A DNA stretch of 64,000 bases from Epiperipatus broadwayi. Taxonomy: Eukaryota > Onychophora > Udeonychophora > Euonychophora > Peripatidae. A program made the translations under genes and the position numbers. The notes under the pieces were generated by a model. It made no database searches, was not told the origin of the DNA, and was given only the letters and a program-made list of their open reading frames with translations. Numbering within the stretch: the stretch's first letter is position 1; each line of letters begins with the position of its first letter. Location: the NCBI GenBank assembly GCA_028023455.1, contig JAQFVV010012510.1, forward strand, positions 184,001-248,000, written 5' to 3'. This document shows, in pieces, positions 1-11,989 of this stretch.

Positions 1-190
1 TAATTGTAAATATAGGGGATTTTGGACCAATTGATGAGTGCTGGTTCAGCACGAAATACGAATATTGGTGATTATTTATCTTTTCTATATGTGTGTGGTC
101 ATGTGTATCAATAATATGACATAGTGTGGATAGTTGAAGGTTGCTTGAAAGTCTAAATTCAAATTCCCTATATTTTAAAATGTGTTTAAT
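1..190 (+). repeat. SINE-X copy, cut by the window start
   Basis: This copy shares the module reading 'ggaccaattgatgagtgctg', then 'gtggtcatgtgtatca' and a 3' end 'gaaagtctaaattcaaattc', with copies at 7.3, 34.3 and 53.2 kb. The 3' end is a decayed tRNA-type B box; the 7.3-kb copy has GTTCGAATCCC. No protein is encoded. The true 5' end lies outside the window. Confidence 0.6.
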
Positions 191-1105
191 AGAACTTATT
201 GTTTTATTCTGACATGTTTATCTTTTAAACTAATTAGTTTAAAACATGAAACAGTAGTAGGATTAAGGTTACCATTTTTTTTTAAAATTTAAAACCAGGA
301 CATTTGAAATAGCTAAGACAGCATTTGTAAAATATAAGCTGAAAGAAAAATGCTTATCCTTTTTTGTCTTTAAGTGAACAACAGACTCAAGTGTAGCAAA
401 TAGTTTTAATAATAAAAAAAAATGTACAAAAGTGCTTATAATTTCTTAAATTGTACTGCTTACATTTCACAACTAACCAGGACCAATGGCTCGAAAATCA
501 GTACTGTACTGGTAAAATCACTATATGTAATCACCTTAAATAGGATTTATAACTAAAAAATATCACTTGCTCATTATAATAGATAATAGGACATAATTGT
601 CAAAAACCAGTTCTATAGCTACTGTATTATCAAATTGACTAAACAACGGGCTTATTCAACTTAATAAATATTAGGATAACTTGGTAATTGGTGGAGGTAT
701 TTCTATTCCCTTAACACATTTTATATTAACATCTCAATATTTAGAGCTTCCTTTTGGCCTTTAATGGGACCATTAATTTTATACATTGTATTCTGATTTT
801 AATTATAGCTGATTTGTTAGTAAAGCTCATTTTGGAACATATAACTTTTATCTGATTTGTTGGGTGATTATTGTATTTTGCAGAAAAACACTTCTAACAT
901 ATAGTCTTCTTACATATGTATACTTGTGAACTTTTTTTATTCTATGAACCATTTCCTACTTCATTTAATTTAAAAATTGATGTCCAAAATAACTGAAAAA
1001 AAATTATATAATTTTTTTTAAAAAGCACAAGTTGATTTTTAGCAAAATTGCTAACAGTCATAAAACATTTTTTTTAAAAAAAAAAAAAGTAAATGTATAT
1101 TTTAT
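191..1105. other. AT-rich DNA with nothing recognised
   Basis: I see only A/T homopolymer runs and no repeat or open frame that I can support. The reverse-transcriptase part of the LINE remnant on the minus strand just to the right would be expected here, but I could not recognise it. Confidence 0.4.
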
Positions 1106-1910
1106 TTAATCACTTATGTCACAATATTTTTTCATATCCCTTCTTTTCTTAAGATATTCTTGTCTCAGTAGAAAATTTAGTTGTAAAGTACTGTTTTTTG
1201 TAGCAGTTATCTGTCTTGCAATTCTTAATAGAGTATCAATTCTCCTCTTATTGACTTTATTCAAGTCTGAACTGTTTTTAAAATCTGTTAATATTTTTAA
1301 CAATTAACAAATTGAGATTTAAAATTCATTGGAGTGTTTCTGGAGATTAGGGATATCAACTGTTAATACTGTAATTCCTAATAATTTTGTCTCTAGTTTT
1401 TATATCTCATTAATCTGAATAACCATTTCATGTGTCAATCTATCAAGAACATTACAATTTTGAAATACATATTTTCTGTTAATTAAAATATATCTCCAGT
1501 TACAATGTATCTTCATTTGGATGCTTCCATGTCCATTTCTTATAAGCATTTTCCTCAAAAAAAGAATTCATAACATACAGATTTTCTTTTTCTGAAAATT
1601 CCACAAGTCTTTTATCCTTTCTCATTTTTATTTACCCACAGCACTTTCATCTTTCAATTGTTTAACATTAATGTCTCCCACATATTTGGTATGATTGAAA
1701 AATATTTTGACATTCATATAAAAATTCTCTATTTCTCCATCACAAAGAGAATTTCCCTTGGTGTATAAACATAAATTATGTACATTTTGCACCTTTCATT
1801 AATTTGAATAACATTGCCTGATATACCACCAATCTCTATAATGTTGTTTTTCATTTTTATTTATAATGAGTCCCACTCCACTTTATTTGTAATAAGAATA
1901 CATACCCACT
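1106..1910 (-). pseudogene. LINE endonuclease/linker remnant
   Basis: The minus strand between about 1910 and 1320 translates, with frame changes and stops, into blocks typical of the apurinic-type endonuclease of non-LTR retrotransposons: RLVEFSEKENLYVMNSFF followed by KKWTWKHPNEDTL. In intact relatives these read 'RL.EFA...L.I.NTFF' and 'WTW.SP.G.T.NEIDYI'. The open frame at 1303-1106 continues with LLRQEYLKKRRDMKK, which matches the 'KELLKKRREMK' linker between endonuclease and reverse transcriptase. An intact protein would nick target DNA for target-primed reverse transcription. Multiple stops show that this copy is dead. The clade looks RTE/CR1-like, which is inference. Confidence 0.75.
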
Positions 1911-2858
1911 TTTTAAATTAATTGCCCATTCACCCTTTTTTTAATTGCACAAAGTTCAACAGTGTTCCATTAATATTAGATAATTCTTATTCCAATTTAT
2001 GTAATCTTCTTTCACATTAAAGTGATCTTTAGCAGTAAGTACTTAAATAAAAGATTATCATCAAATAACAGCTTGAGTTTGCAATCAGGTGAACCATGGG
2101 ATTCTTCACCTTTGGTCAAAAATCACTGCCTTGGTTAGTGACTTTAGAGCCTCCTGGGAATGAGAGCGATAGTTTTGTTTTGTCTATCATGATTTCACAT
2201 ATCTTTTAAGAAAGTTCATTCACTCTGCCATCAAAAAAACTCAGCTAATATTTTAGTTATGAATTATTATGCAACTGACAAAAAGGCCATGATGTTTCTT
2301 AATCGTAAGTCAATAAACTCACTGTGATAGATGATATATATTGGATAGCTGCTCCACCATATTTGTTTACTATATGAATAATTCTATATTAGAAACAGCT
2401 GGAATGACAAGAATGTATGAGATGGTCATCAATAATTTGCCCTGCTAGTTTTATTTGAAGTCTCTAAGAAGAATAAAATGCTCTTTTTCATTTAACAGCA
2501 AACTCCTTTCTACAGTCTTTTTGTTCATATGAATTTATAAATAAGAAAGAAATCATATCCGTTTCTTATATTATATTTGATATTATATAGTAATTGAAAA
2601 TATCATAAATACATTACTTTGTGCATTAATTATTTCACATTAAAAATGGATAGACTTTCTAAATATATAAATATATACATAGTTGTGTATTTATCTTGTG
2701 TTCAAATTTCTAACTAATCTGATGAATTTATATATGTATTTCATTCGAAATACATATATAGTAGAAGAAAAATAGTTTGTTGTTTTAGCTGAGTGTTTGC
2801 TTATAAAAGTTTAGAAATACACTTAAGTGATGCCTTTCTAGGTTGGTGTGTGTTTGTG

Positions 2859-2896
<38 letters not shown>

Positions 2897-4473
2897 TAAA
2901 CTCACTTTATACAAATTCAATAGATACATATCTTAGATTACATCTTTTATAAATTGTTAGCAAATCTACATAAGATGAATTGTTATGCACTTCGTTCTGT
3001 ACTTGTTTAATTCTCAAAAAGCAGTAATTTTATTTATTTTATATATAATATAAAGTGAATTTCTTTAAAATTGTTATTTTCTTTTCTATTGTCATTTTAT
3101 TGCTATTACAAAATAAAAATAAACATAAAATTTTGAAAAGCAGTTAAATTGCAATATTGGACTTTGAATAATATGCTTTTATTTAACTTGGCTTTTTAGC
3201 ATAACCAATAAAACCCTGTATTAAGTAAACATTCTTTATTGAATAAAGTACTAATGTAAAATATAATTTATAGAACTATTTTTCAAAATCAGTTATATTA
3301 ATAATAAAAACACTTTTTTTGAAAAACAAATACTGTTTCCGATTTTTTTAAAATATGATTTCTTTACCAAGAACAAGTGTTAAACAGGGCCATTTAATTC
3401 TAGTTTATATACAGGCACTCTACTGCATTATATATATACACACACACATTACAAATACTGATAGGAATAGGAATTGTCATGGAAAGTAAAACGACAGTAA
3501 TCTTTATCAAAAATGCATTATATTAATCATAACAAATTATAAACATCCTTTTCAAAAGTAACTCTTTGTAACTGAATTATATATATATATATATACCACT
3601 ATCAACATTTTTTAGTTATTAATATTTAAATAAAATGACGTTTCTAAAAGCTTTTTTATTAAGTTTTAAAATATATATTTTTAATTAAAAAGCCAAAATA
3701 GAAGGTAAAAAAAATGTTTATAAATGTATTAAAATATGGATTATTTTTTGTCTGACTTATCAATAATTATCATGCAATGTTATTTTTGTGCTTAAAAAGA
3801 AATATAGTGTTAATTTACGTCGATGATATTTCTTTAATGTAGTAAAAAAATATTAAAAATTTAAATGCATTTTTTAATATGTATATGCTTTGCGCTGGTA
3901 ATTAATCTATTACTACTATTGCAAGACGAATGAATTCAAAAAGTGATGTACGAATTTATTAATCAAAATGTGTGTATCCATAAATAAACAAATGTAAACA
4001 AGTATGTATGTATAATTAAAAAAAAATATGATAAAAACCTAGATGTTATGGACCATCAATTATTTTTGAATTTATCGCTGACCTAGATACTATTTTATAA
4101 TACTTAATTCAAGCATTTACTTCTATATGATTGATAGTACATTATACTTTCTTTTTAAATATTGCTATGTAATCTTCAAATATATAAGAAAACTTTTGAG
4201 GTATATGGACTGATTTATATAGGTCATTGTAAACACACTTTTTATTCTTTGTTCTTATCTATATCCCAGTCTTACCATTGTGTATGTATGTCTCTTATAT
4301 TTATTTTTTGAACACATTCATTTATGAGTAATTGCTTATAATGATGAATAGTAGTTAGATTTGATTAAAAATAACGCTTTACTAATTAACGGTATAAAAT
4401 TAATTGAAACATAAATGAAGATTGTTCTATTATTTATAAAGTCATATAAAAAATAATTAAATACATGTTTTAA
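1911..4473. other. AT-rich DNA with microsatellites only
   Basis: Apart from simple repeats (TG/TA/GA tract near 2850, CA/TA near 3440, AT near 3580) I recognise no gene or repeat family. Confidence 0.4.
2846..2896. repeat. Compound microsatellite (TG)n(TA)n(GA)n
   Basis: A run of TG, then TA, then about 12 GA dinucleotides can be read directly. Confidence 0.9.
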
Positions 4474-4484
4474 TGACAAATATT

Positions 4485-4787
4485 ATATATAGAGCTCGCA
4501 AATAAGCTCTTAACAAGCTTTTCAGAATATCCCCAGACCAGTTTCCGCTACTGACTTCCTCAATGAGGTGCTAAGATATTCAAGAATTAGATAAAAATAC
4601 CGGGACAAGCCCAGCACTTTATCTAATGGATAACTATTAAGTAGAAAATCTGAAATTTTCAGACATCTATATGTCTTCCAATTCAGCTATCTAACTTAAA
4701 TAGCCACATGGGACTGAACCAAGTTCAGATACACCATATATTAATAACTTTAGCAATATAAAATTGCCAAATCCTTAATAAAAATAT
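4485..4787 (-). repeat. Hammerhead-family repeat, single copy with 11-bp TSD
   Basis: This is a 303-bp insertion flanked by perfect direct repeats TGACAAATATT (4474-4484 and 4788-4798), which indicates retrotransposition. It shares the block 'gaaaatctgaaattttcaga' and 'agctatctaacttaaatagc' with the family A copy at 15.1 kb, and 'atatccccagac' with family B. The minus-strand 3' end runs through AAGCTTGTTAAGAGCTTATT into a short TA tail. It is a monomer with one degenerate hammerhead. Confidence 0.75.
4529..4571 (-). ncRNA. Degenerate hammerhead ribozyme
   Basis: Read on the minus strand: stem I strand CACCUCA, core UUGAGGA (C3 changed to U), a weak stem II, GGAAA, stem III ACUGGU, cleavage triplet GUC, then stem I partner UGGGGAU (5 bp). 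The order of parts is that of a type I hammerhead. The C3 change and the poor stem II make activity unlikely. Confidence 0.5.
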
Positions 4788-5242
4788 TGACAAATATTTA
4801 ACATTATATTTTGCTTCCAATTTGTAAATCGTGATTATAGTTATTAATTAAAGTGGAAACTGATATAAACTTCCAGTGAGCTATGAGTAAACTAATACAA
4901 ACCCATCAATAAACAAAAAAAGTACAAAATGGACCCACCTATACTTTAGGTCACATTATATCTAAGCATTCAATTTATTGATGTGTTAAAATGCAGGTAC
5001 AACTGCAAACCATTCTTCTGATATGATTGTAAATGAAGGTTTGTGTTCATTTAGTTCATTGGAGTTTACAAAAGCTATTTTAATTACATCTACATTTGAG
5101 GTATTATTGTTAAGATCATGATTATTGAACTTTTAAAGGGTAGCAATAAATTAAGTCAATTTCACTTTAAAAATTATAAAATTTTGAGAATTTTGAACCT
5201 AGATAGTGAAAAAAATATTGAATTAAAATTGATTAGTTAGCT

Positions 5243-5544
5243 ATTTGCCTTTGACAGAATAGTTCAGTTGGTTAGAGCGTTTGCCTTAAATTCAATATTC
5301 AAGAATCTAAAGCTGAGAGTTCAACTTCAACTTCTAAGTGAATATTGTCACTGTGCATATAGGCCAAAAATACCTGAAGAAAAGTGGAGAATACTACTAC
5401 TCGAAACGTTATGTAATTACTAATCTGTGTTGTCTATTTATGTGTTATTACTAACAAGTTGTTTGTATTTGTAAAGTTTAAATAAAGCTTAAAATTTTCT
5501 AAACATTCACTCATAGATAATGTAAATAGTCCAACATATCACAT
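5243..5544 (+). repeat. SINE-A, tRNA-derived, with 14-bp TSD
   Basis: This is a 302-bp element flanked by TTGATTAGTTAGCT and TTGATTAGTTAACT (5229-5242, 5545-5558; one mismatch). The head has a good pol III A box, TAGTTCAGTTGG, within a tRNA-like context GGTTAGAGCGTTTGCCTT, and a weaker B box GAGAGTTCAACTTC. The body carries CTGAAGA...CGAAACGTT, a motif found in the central domain of many invertebrate SINEs. It ends AAATAAAGC. A decayed copy in the other orientation lies at 39.4-39.55 kb. Confidence 0.8.
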
Positions 5545-5768
5545 TTGATTAGTTAACTGTTTCTGCAATCTGTAAATTTAAAGAAATGCTTTTAAATAAT
5601 TATATCACAATTAAACCCATTCTTTATTATTCACCTTTTCTCCATTATCTAACTGAAATAACCCTTAGGATTATCCAATAGATAGAAAAGCATATTTATA
5701 TTAATTAATAGGGGCTGCACATTTTTACCTCCACAAATATTTATATTTGTATCCAACCAATTTTTATA

Positions 5769-5911
5769 AAATAATAAAAAATCAAGTCAGATGTGACATG
5801 ACTTAATTTTAATAAATCTCTTATAAGCTCTTAACAAGCTTTGAGAAATCGATCTGGGATTGAGGATATTCTCAAAGCTTGTTAAGAGCTTATTTTGTAA
5901 GCTCTATATAT
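5769..5911. repeat. Fold-back hammerhead-family repeat with 14-bp TSD
   Basis: The element is flanked by perfect AACCAATTTTTATA (5755-5768, 5912-5925). Inside, 5823-5847 and 5869-5893 form a perfect 25-bp inverted repeat (begins ATAAGCTCTTAACAAGC). The arms match the end of the 4.5-kb copy. The centre reads GAAAUCGAUC then UGGGAUU, i.e. the GAAA, palindromic stem III and cleavage site of a hammerhead without its core. This is an inverted dimer whose turning point falls at the ribozyme. Confidence 0.8.
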
Positions 5912-5925
5912 AACCAATTTTTATA

Positions 5926-7277
5926 TACATGTGCATCAAATTCTAATATTAATCTAGAGTAAAAACTTGCATAACTCTAGAAAATTCTCAAAAATTGATA
6001 ATAGTTTTTAAACTTAATAAACTATTTTTCTCATAATTTTATATATGGTCCATAAAAATCATGGATCTAAGAAGAACCTTGTCTTCTTTTCATCAATCTA
6101 TCAATATTTTGCAATGTGTGATAGTTGGATCAGAAAAGACATTTGTCTTTTTTTCTCTCTGGGAAGAGAAATTGGCCATTCCTGTAAGTACTGCAATACC
6201 AGGTCAACCTATGGCAAAGGCAGAGCAAGCCCCTAACTCTCCACCTCATTCCAAAAATCAGTTTAATATTTTGGCCCCCATTAGGGAGCATATTAGATAT
6301 TAAACAGAACTTTGATCTTATCCAAAAGGTCAAGAAGCGATATTTGTCTTTGGAAGTTATTTTAATCAATCAACAAATGTAATATAGTTTTGATTGTCAT
6401 AAATATTTTTATTAGATTCATATTTTGAGCTTTCAAACACATTAAATTATAGATATGTATTAATTATTAGTGTTTGTCTAATGATTATATTCTGAATTTA
6501 TTTTATTTTTTATTTTTTTTACTTTATTTAATAATAAAAAATAGAATTTAAGAACATTTATCAAAACTTATAGCTACTTTTTCTTTGTCTCTGAGTAATT
6601 TCTGTGATACATCTGATAGCATAATTATAACTCTTCTATTAATTTAAAAAGAATATTCCTCACATTTTCTAAATATGTATTTAGGTGTACAAATAAAAAA
6701 TACGATTTATTATATACTGAAATATCCCATAGTTGTAATTATAATTTAAGTTCCTTAGATAAGAAAATAAATAACTCTTTACTGAGACTTAACTCTAAAA
6801 TTAATAAAATTCAGTTCATTATCAACTGTTGTCTATTTGATTTATATTTTTAATGCCAGTGATTTAATATTACAACGGTTTTTTGTTCATAATTATCATA
6901 TCATTATTCAGCATATTTATTATATTGTACCTTTTTTCAAATAAATGGACAGTCATGTCCACACTGATTATTATAAACTTTATACTTTAGAATATAGATT
7001 TCTGTTATAAATTCTAAGTATCATTAATTTATTTGTAGAATAAATAATTCAGCTGAATCTAAATTCACGTAAACTACAAATTACTCTTAATGGGATGTTT
7101 GATAATAGTAATTTCCTATAATCTAATACATTTTATATTGAACTTTTACATTTTAAAACAATAAAAAACTAAACTTTGTGAATATATATATATACAATTT
7201 ATGACTAAGTATAAAATGTGTTTATTTAAACAAACAAAATATTCATTTATTATTCATAAAATTTATCTTTCATCTAC
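5926..7277. other. No supported gene; short GC-richer patch
   Basis: The patch 6045-6310 is slightly richer in G+C and has overlapping short open frames on both strands, none of which I recognise. The remainder is AT-rich with no repeat I can name. Confidence 0.35.
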
Positions 7278-7291
7278 TTTGATCTTTCATG

Positions 7292-7521
7292 TATAAGGGA
7301 TTCGAACTCAGACTTTCACATGACCCTCAACTAGGCTATTTCATATTGTTGACCCATCTGCATGAAATACGTATTTTGGTAATTATTTATCTTTTCAACA
7401 TGTGTGTAATCAGGTGGGTCAGCAATATGAGATGGCATGGAGAGTAGATGGTCGTGTGAAAGTCTGAGTTCGAATCCCTTATATATATTCAGGTGTGTGT
7501 AAGCCTGTATAGTGTATTAAG
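7292..7521. repeat. SINE-X inverted dimer with 14-bp TSD
   Basis: It is flanked by perfect TTTGATCTTTCATG (7278-7291, 7522-7535). The left part is the SINE-X 3' end on the minus strand (starts AAGGGATTCGAACTCAGAC). The right part is a longer SINE-X segment on the plus strand ending GAGTTCGAATCCCTTA. The GTTCGAATCCC is a consensus pol III B box. Both halves share one TSD pair, so they entered as one insertion. Confidence 0.8.
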
Positions 7522-7535
7522 TTTGATCTTTCATG

Positions 7536-8375
7536 CTTTATTAATATTTTTCGTCAATCCTCAAGTTTGTAAATATACATTACAATCTATCTTACAAGTT
7601 ATTTCTGCTTTATTGAACAAAATCACATATTATTCAATAAAAGTTAGTCTTAACAATTATTAATTTTTAAGCATTTTAATGTATTTTTTTGAGTGTTGAA
7701 ATTTTCTCTAGCAAAAATTCATCATAAATATCTACAAAAAATATGCATCAGGTAAATCTGTGGTATATTTTTAAATTGTTCTAAGTAACATGCGCCTGTG
7801 TGTACGTGCATGCACTAACTTTAACGTTGATAATGATTTTTCAAACTCTTTTAATAAAAGGTTGATCTAAACTGCAATTCATTTTTATTTTTATATGTAT
7901 TTGCTTCATTTATGAGTATAAAAAATTCTTAAACCAGAATTATTTCTTATTAAGAAATTTAAATGCAAGTTGACAATTGATCCAAAGGTCATCCTTTTTA
8001 AAATCAGCCAACAATCTTTTTTTATATATAAATAATATAGAAAACTTACTTGGGTTTTAATAATGAAAGCATGCTTACCAATATAAAATAAAAAACGAAT
8101 GTTCAGTGGATGGCATATAAATGATATTGCCTAATGATTATGGTATCTGCATACTACATCCATAGCTGAGGTTTTAATCTGAGTTGGTAAAACCTGAGAA
8201 CTTAAATTGTTAAGATTTTCTTTACAGATAATCAGATTATAGTTACACCAGTTAGCCATTTATACTGTATTGAGTCAGTCAATATATATCTAATTTTTAT
8301 TAACTGAAGGATAAACTTTTAAATTGGACTGAGTTGCTTAAAACATTTTTTGCATTTACTATAAAACTGAAAAAG
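7536..8375. other. No gene; possible weak tRNA-like remnant
   Basis: 8100-8290 has a faint tRNA-like look (TAATGATTATGG, GGTTTTAATCTGAG), but I cannot assign it to a family. The rest is AT-rich and featureless. Confidence 0.25.
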
Positions 8376-8389
8376 AAAATACAATTGTT

Positions 8390-8499
8390 GGTCAAGCATT
8401 GGTAGCCAAGAGGTCAGCGCAGCTGCCTTGCATCAGTTGCTTGCAGACAGTTGTTGCAGGTTCACTTTCCGGCCAATGCTTTGACATATGGAAAGAAAA
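8390..8499 (+). repeat. tRNA-like SINE with A tail and 14-bp TSD
   Basis: This is a 110-bp element flanked by perfect AAAATACAATTGTT (8376-8389, 8500-8513). It starts GGTCAAGCATTGGTAGCC, has tRNA-like A- and B-box regions (B box GGTTCACTTTCC) and ends TTTGACATATGG plus an A-rich tail. It belongs to the same family as the elements at 10.99, 11.13 and 41.6 kb, of which the 11.13-kb copy is the clearest tRNA-Gly match. Confidence 0.8.
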
Positions 8500-8513
8500 A
8501 AAATACAATTGTT

Positions 8514-10990
8514 TGCAAGTGTTTCAAATTCCTATAGATGGACTGAATTTATCTAACTTTTATATATAATAGTCTACATTGTATTCTAATGACAGTTAAA
8601 GTAGTAATGATATCAAAAAATGAACACAGACATGATATTTGAAAGATTCCACACATTTTTTAATAAACTAAAAATAGTATCTGATCCAAAGTTAATATTA
8701 GAAAGTTGTTCTGATTAGAATATGCTTAAAAACAATAAAAAACAATGCATGAATTTTGTATATTTATCAAATTTAAATAATAGATAAATATATAAATGGA
8801 AAAAATCGGTATATAAATGCTTGAAAAGTAAATTGAAACATCCACACATGGCAAAAGAAATTTAAATCAGTTGCTTATCAGTAAATAAGGAAAATTCAAA
8901 AATTAACAAAATAGAAGCAATTTTCTACATTTAAAAAATTTTGAAAATAGAAAAAACCAAATGACCTTGTAAAACTATCTAAGAAAAAAGAAATGACAAG
9001 CAATAGTTTAAAAAGATATTATTAAAAACTTTAAAAAAAATAAAAGGAAGGTGATGAGTTTACAAAGTTTAACTGTAGATAAATCTATAAGCACCAACTA
9101 TTAGCATGAAGGATTTAATAATTGTCCAAAAAAAGTAAAAAAAAAAGATAAACAATAACATACATGTATATTAACTGTAATAAAAATAAACATCAATTCC
9201 AGTAAAATAACCTAAATAGGGAATAGACCTTTTAAACTAATAATAAGCATAAAAGAATCATGGTACAAATATTCAGAACAAACAAATTACTCTTGGATAT
9301 TAATCATGAGATTATTTGCAGAATATGGCTTTAGCATTTCTCATCTTTGTTTTTAGTGTCTAGCTAATAATAGTTAAATAACCATTTGCTGACTAATCTG
9401 GAATAACTATTTATGATATTTATGGACCAGCTATCTGAAAAACAAAAAATTCTAAGCTTATTTGAAATCTGACAAAATTTCAAGGTTTTATCTGGTCTGA
9501 TTTCAATTCCCAAACATGTGTGTAACAGAAAGTGTGCTAACAACTATGACACAAGGTTAAAAAATAAGACAAAATAAATAAATAAAAAGAATTTATTCTA
9601 TGAATTTATCAAAATATTTTGATATTACAATAGATTCAACATTATATTATGGACAACTGCATATATTATTTATTTGTAAAATAAGTTTTATTTATATAAA
9701 ATAAAAAATTTAAATATAATTTCTAGAACATGTGATACATTATACATTAACATCATATTATAACATTAAAAATAAATTAGTTTTTAGTACCGAATATAAA
9801 TTGCACAAAATGGCAATTAAAACAGTGAACAAACATACTCACATATATATATACACACACATTTATACTTACTTTTTATACTAAAGTCATTTTATTAAGA
9901 AAAAATCAAATGCAATTAATTTGTTTTCAAAACAATAAAGTGATTGTGGAATAGAGATGTTGCCATATGATTCACTTAAATATCCCCTTGTTGACTTTAA
10001 CTTTTTTAAAGGAAGTTCTCAAAATTATTAGTTACTATCTAATATATCATTTCCTCTCTCACATCCCATCTGAATGACTTCACAATCAGTTTAGTTGATA
10101 TGGGCATAGTGGAAAATAATAGTTTAATGTGAAAGTAAAACCACATCTCACAAAATTAAAGAGTAGCTTCCAAGTATGAAATGTCTTTGAGGACACTTCT
10201 TATTAAGGAATGGAGGGTATCAATAATAATACTTCTGGAAGTATCTATAAATATTTAGCATTTTCTAGGAACCTTGCACCAACATGAGTGATAATTAAAA
10301 CAATCCAAAATTAACATTATTATTTTTTTAAATGAATTTAGTGATTTAATAGATTTTTCCCTTTTTAGTATAAAAAAACGAGTTTAACTTTAAGAAGAAT
10401 CTCCCAGAAATGATCTGTTTTTAAAAATCCCAATAGATAAATCTGATTCTTTTCAAGATTTTTAATCTTTTAATAAAATTATAAAATGGAGATTTGCCAT
10501 TTATTGCTGATGTCACCTGGATTTTTTTTTCTTTTTTATCGCACGTTTCAGAAATTATATATACTATATATTTTGAATTTCTTTAGATATCGAGGTCTAA
10601 TAAATAGATATTATTAAGTACAAAATTACATGTCTCATACAAAAATACATTAATTTTGAAAAATCATTGCCTGTAATTGGGAAACTCTTTACTGATGAAA
10701 GTAAAAATGATAATAATCAGAATATATTATAATTTAAATATATATATATATATGTGCAAATTGTATTCCTTCCACTAATAAAAATGATTGATTATATAAG
10801 TAAGTACAAAATAATTACAAATTTAATTGTAATTATATGTAATAAATGTTTAAAATATTTTAATGTCTCTGACATCATACACTAATTAAATATTTTGGCG
10901 TAAATGTTTAAGCATATTAAGTTCAAGCAAAGGGGCTTATAATCATTTTTTACAAGATATATCTGACCTGTAAAGTAAAATTAAAGTCAT
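8514..10990. other. AT-rich DNA with nothing recognised
   Basis: No repeat family or coding frame that I can support; only short CA/TA runs such as the one near 9845. Confidence 0.4.
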
Positions 10991-10993
10991 TGT

Positions 10994-11095
10994 CAAGCGT
11001 TGGTGGTCGAGTGGTCAGCACAGCTGCCTTACAAGCAGTTGTCCCGGGTTAGTGGGTTCGCTTCCCGGCCGATACTATGACACATGGGGAAAAAA
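10994..11095 (+). repeat. tRNA-like SINE, diverged anticodon loop
   Basis: It starts AAGCGTTGGTGGTCGAGTGG, has an anticodon arm CTGCCTTACAAGCAG, and shows an enlarged T-arm region (CCGGGTTAGTGGGTTCG), apparently a small internal duplication relative to a normal tRNA-Gly. It ends TATGACACATGG and an A run. The 41.6-kb copy shares the same enlarged arm, so this is a subfamily feature and not damage to one copy. Confidence 0.75.
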
Positions 11096-11108
11096 AAATT
11101 AAGTTATT

Positions 11109-11206
11109 TTTTTTTCTCATATGTCAAATGTGTTGACCGGGAAACGAACCCAGGCCAGCTGCTTGGAAGGCAGCTATACTAACCACTAGGCCACCAACGC
11201 TTGTTA
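11109..11206 (-). repeat. tRNA-like SINE, most tRNA-Gly-like copy
   Basis: Minus-strand order: tRNA-like region, then TTTGACATATGAG and an A run. The common tail links it to the other three copies. GTTATTT flanks both sides and may be a short TSD. It lies tail-to-tail with the copy at 10994-11095, only about 15 bp away. Confidence 0.75.
11129..11200 (-). tRNA. tRNA-Gly(UCC)-like sequence inside a SINE
   Basis: The 72-nt minus-strand sequence starts GCGTTGGTGGCCTAGTGG and folds as a cloverleaf. The acceptor stem has one mismatch (C2 against A). The anticodon stem GCTGC/GCAGC is perfect with loop CTTCCAA (anticodon UCC), and the T stem is CTGGG/CCCGG. It closely resembles the animal tRNA-Gly(UCC) I know. 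Because it carries the SINE tail TTTGACATATG plus A run, I infer a retrotransposed tRNA-derived element and not a dedicated tRNA gene. It may still be transcribed by pol III from its internal promoter. Confidence 0.55.
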
Positions 11207-11989
11207 TTTACACATTAACCATGGGTTCCCAATTTCCAGGACAAACTAATCTTTATAATAAAAAAGTTATAACCAGAACAATCATGAAACCAATATTATA
11301 AACCCTGAAATAATGACAAATTTTACAAATATTTTAAAATTTAGTGTTTGAAAACTTATTCAAAGAAAAACACATTTTGTATCCACTTGTGTCTGCAAAA
11401 GATCCTGCTTCCTATTTTATATTGGGGAAAATATAATTTTTTATCAAATTTGAAATATCTGTAATAGAGTCAAAGGGTTACAGTTCTAACATTTCTGCAT
11501 TGTATGATGTAATATTCCATTTCTTACTATATATAATATTTTTATTCATTTTTCATTTTTAATACCAATTTTAAGTATTTTAGACATACGAAAAACTCAT
11601 ATTGTGTATGTTTATGTTGCTATTATCAATTAATTGTGAAGATTATGTGTATTTTTTCAAGCAGGATTTTTTTGTAGTCAACATCCAAACACTCTATTGA
11701 TAAATATCTACTGATAAAATTTCCAAGATACTCAAAAATAGATATAACTTTACTCCTAGACTTAAAACTTCCTGCCATGCTCATAAGTATAGTTTATTTA
11801 TCATGGGTGTGCATATTTAATTGACAATACTGAAAAAGTATAAAATCTGTAATACTTTTCCTCTATTATTTTTGGTATGTGAGTACAAATCATACCCTTT
11901 ATTGAAGACAGCCACTAGCCAGGAACTAATCTGATGATGCATATGTAGCATTGTCTCTATTAGGTATATATCCAAACTAAAAATAGACA

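Noticed and set aside
5243-5544. SINE-A motif CTGAAGA...GAAACGTT as a full hammerhead
   Set aside because: The core and GAAA fit CUGANGA...GAAA and ACGU is palindromic, but stem I does not pair and stem II is poor. It may be a relic, or simply the common SINE central motif.
6045-6369. Overlapping short open frames on both strands
   Set aside because: No domain or family is recognisable, both strands are open, and no splice context supports an exon.
11129-11200. Stand-alone functional tRNA-Gly gene
   Set aside because: The flanking TTTGACATATG plus A run is shared with three other dispersed copies, so it is better read as a SINE, though I keep it as a tRNA-like feature.
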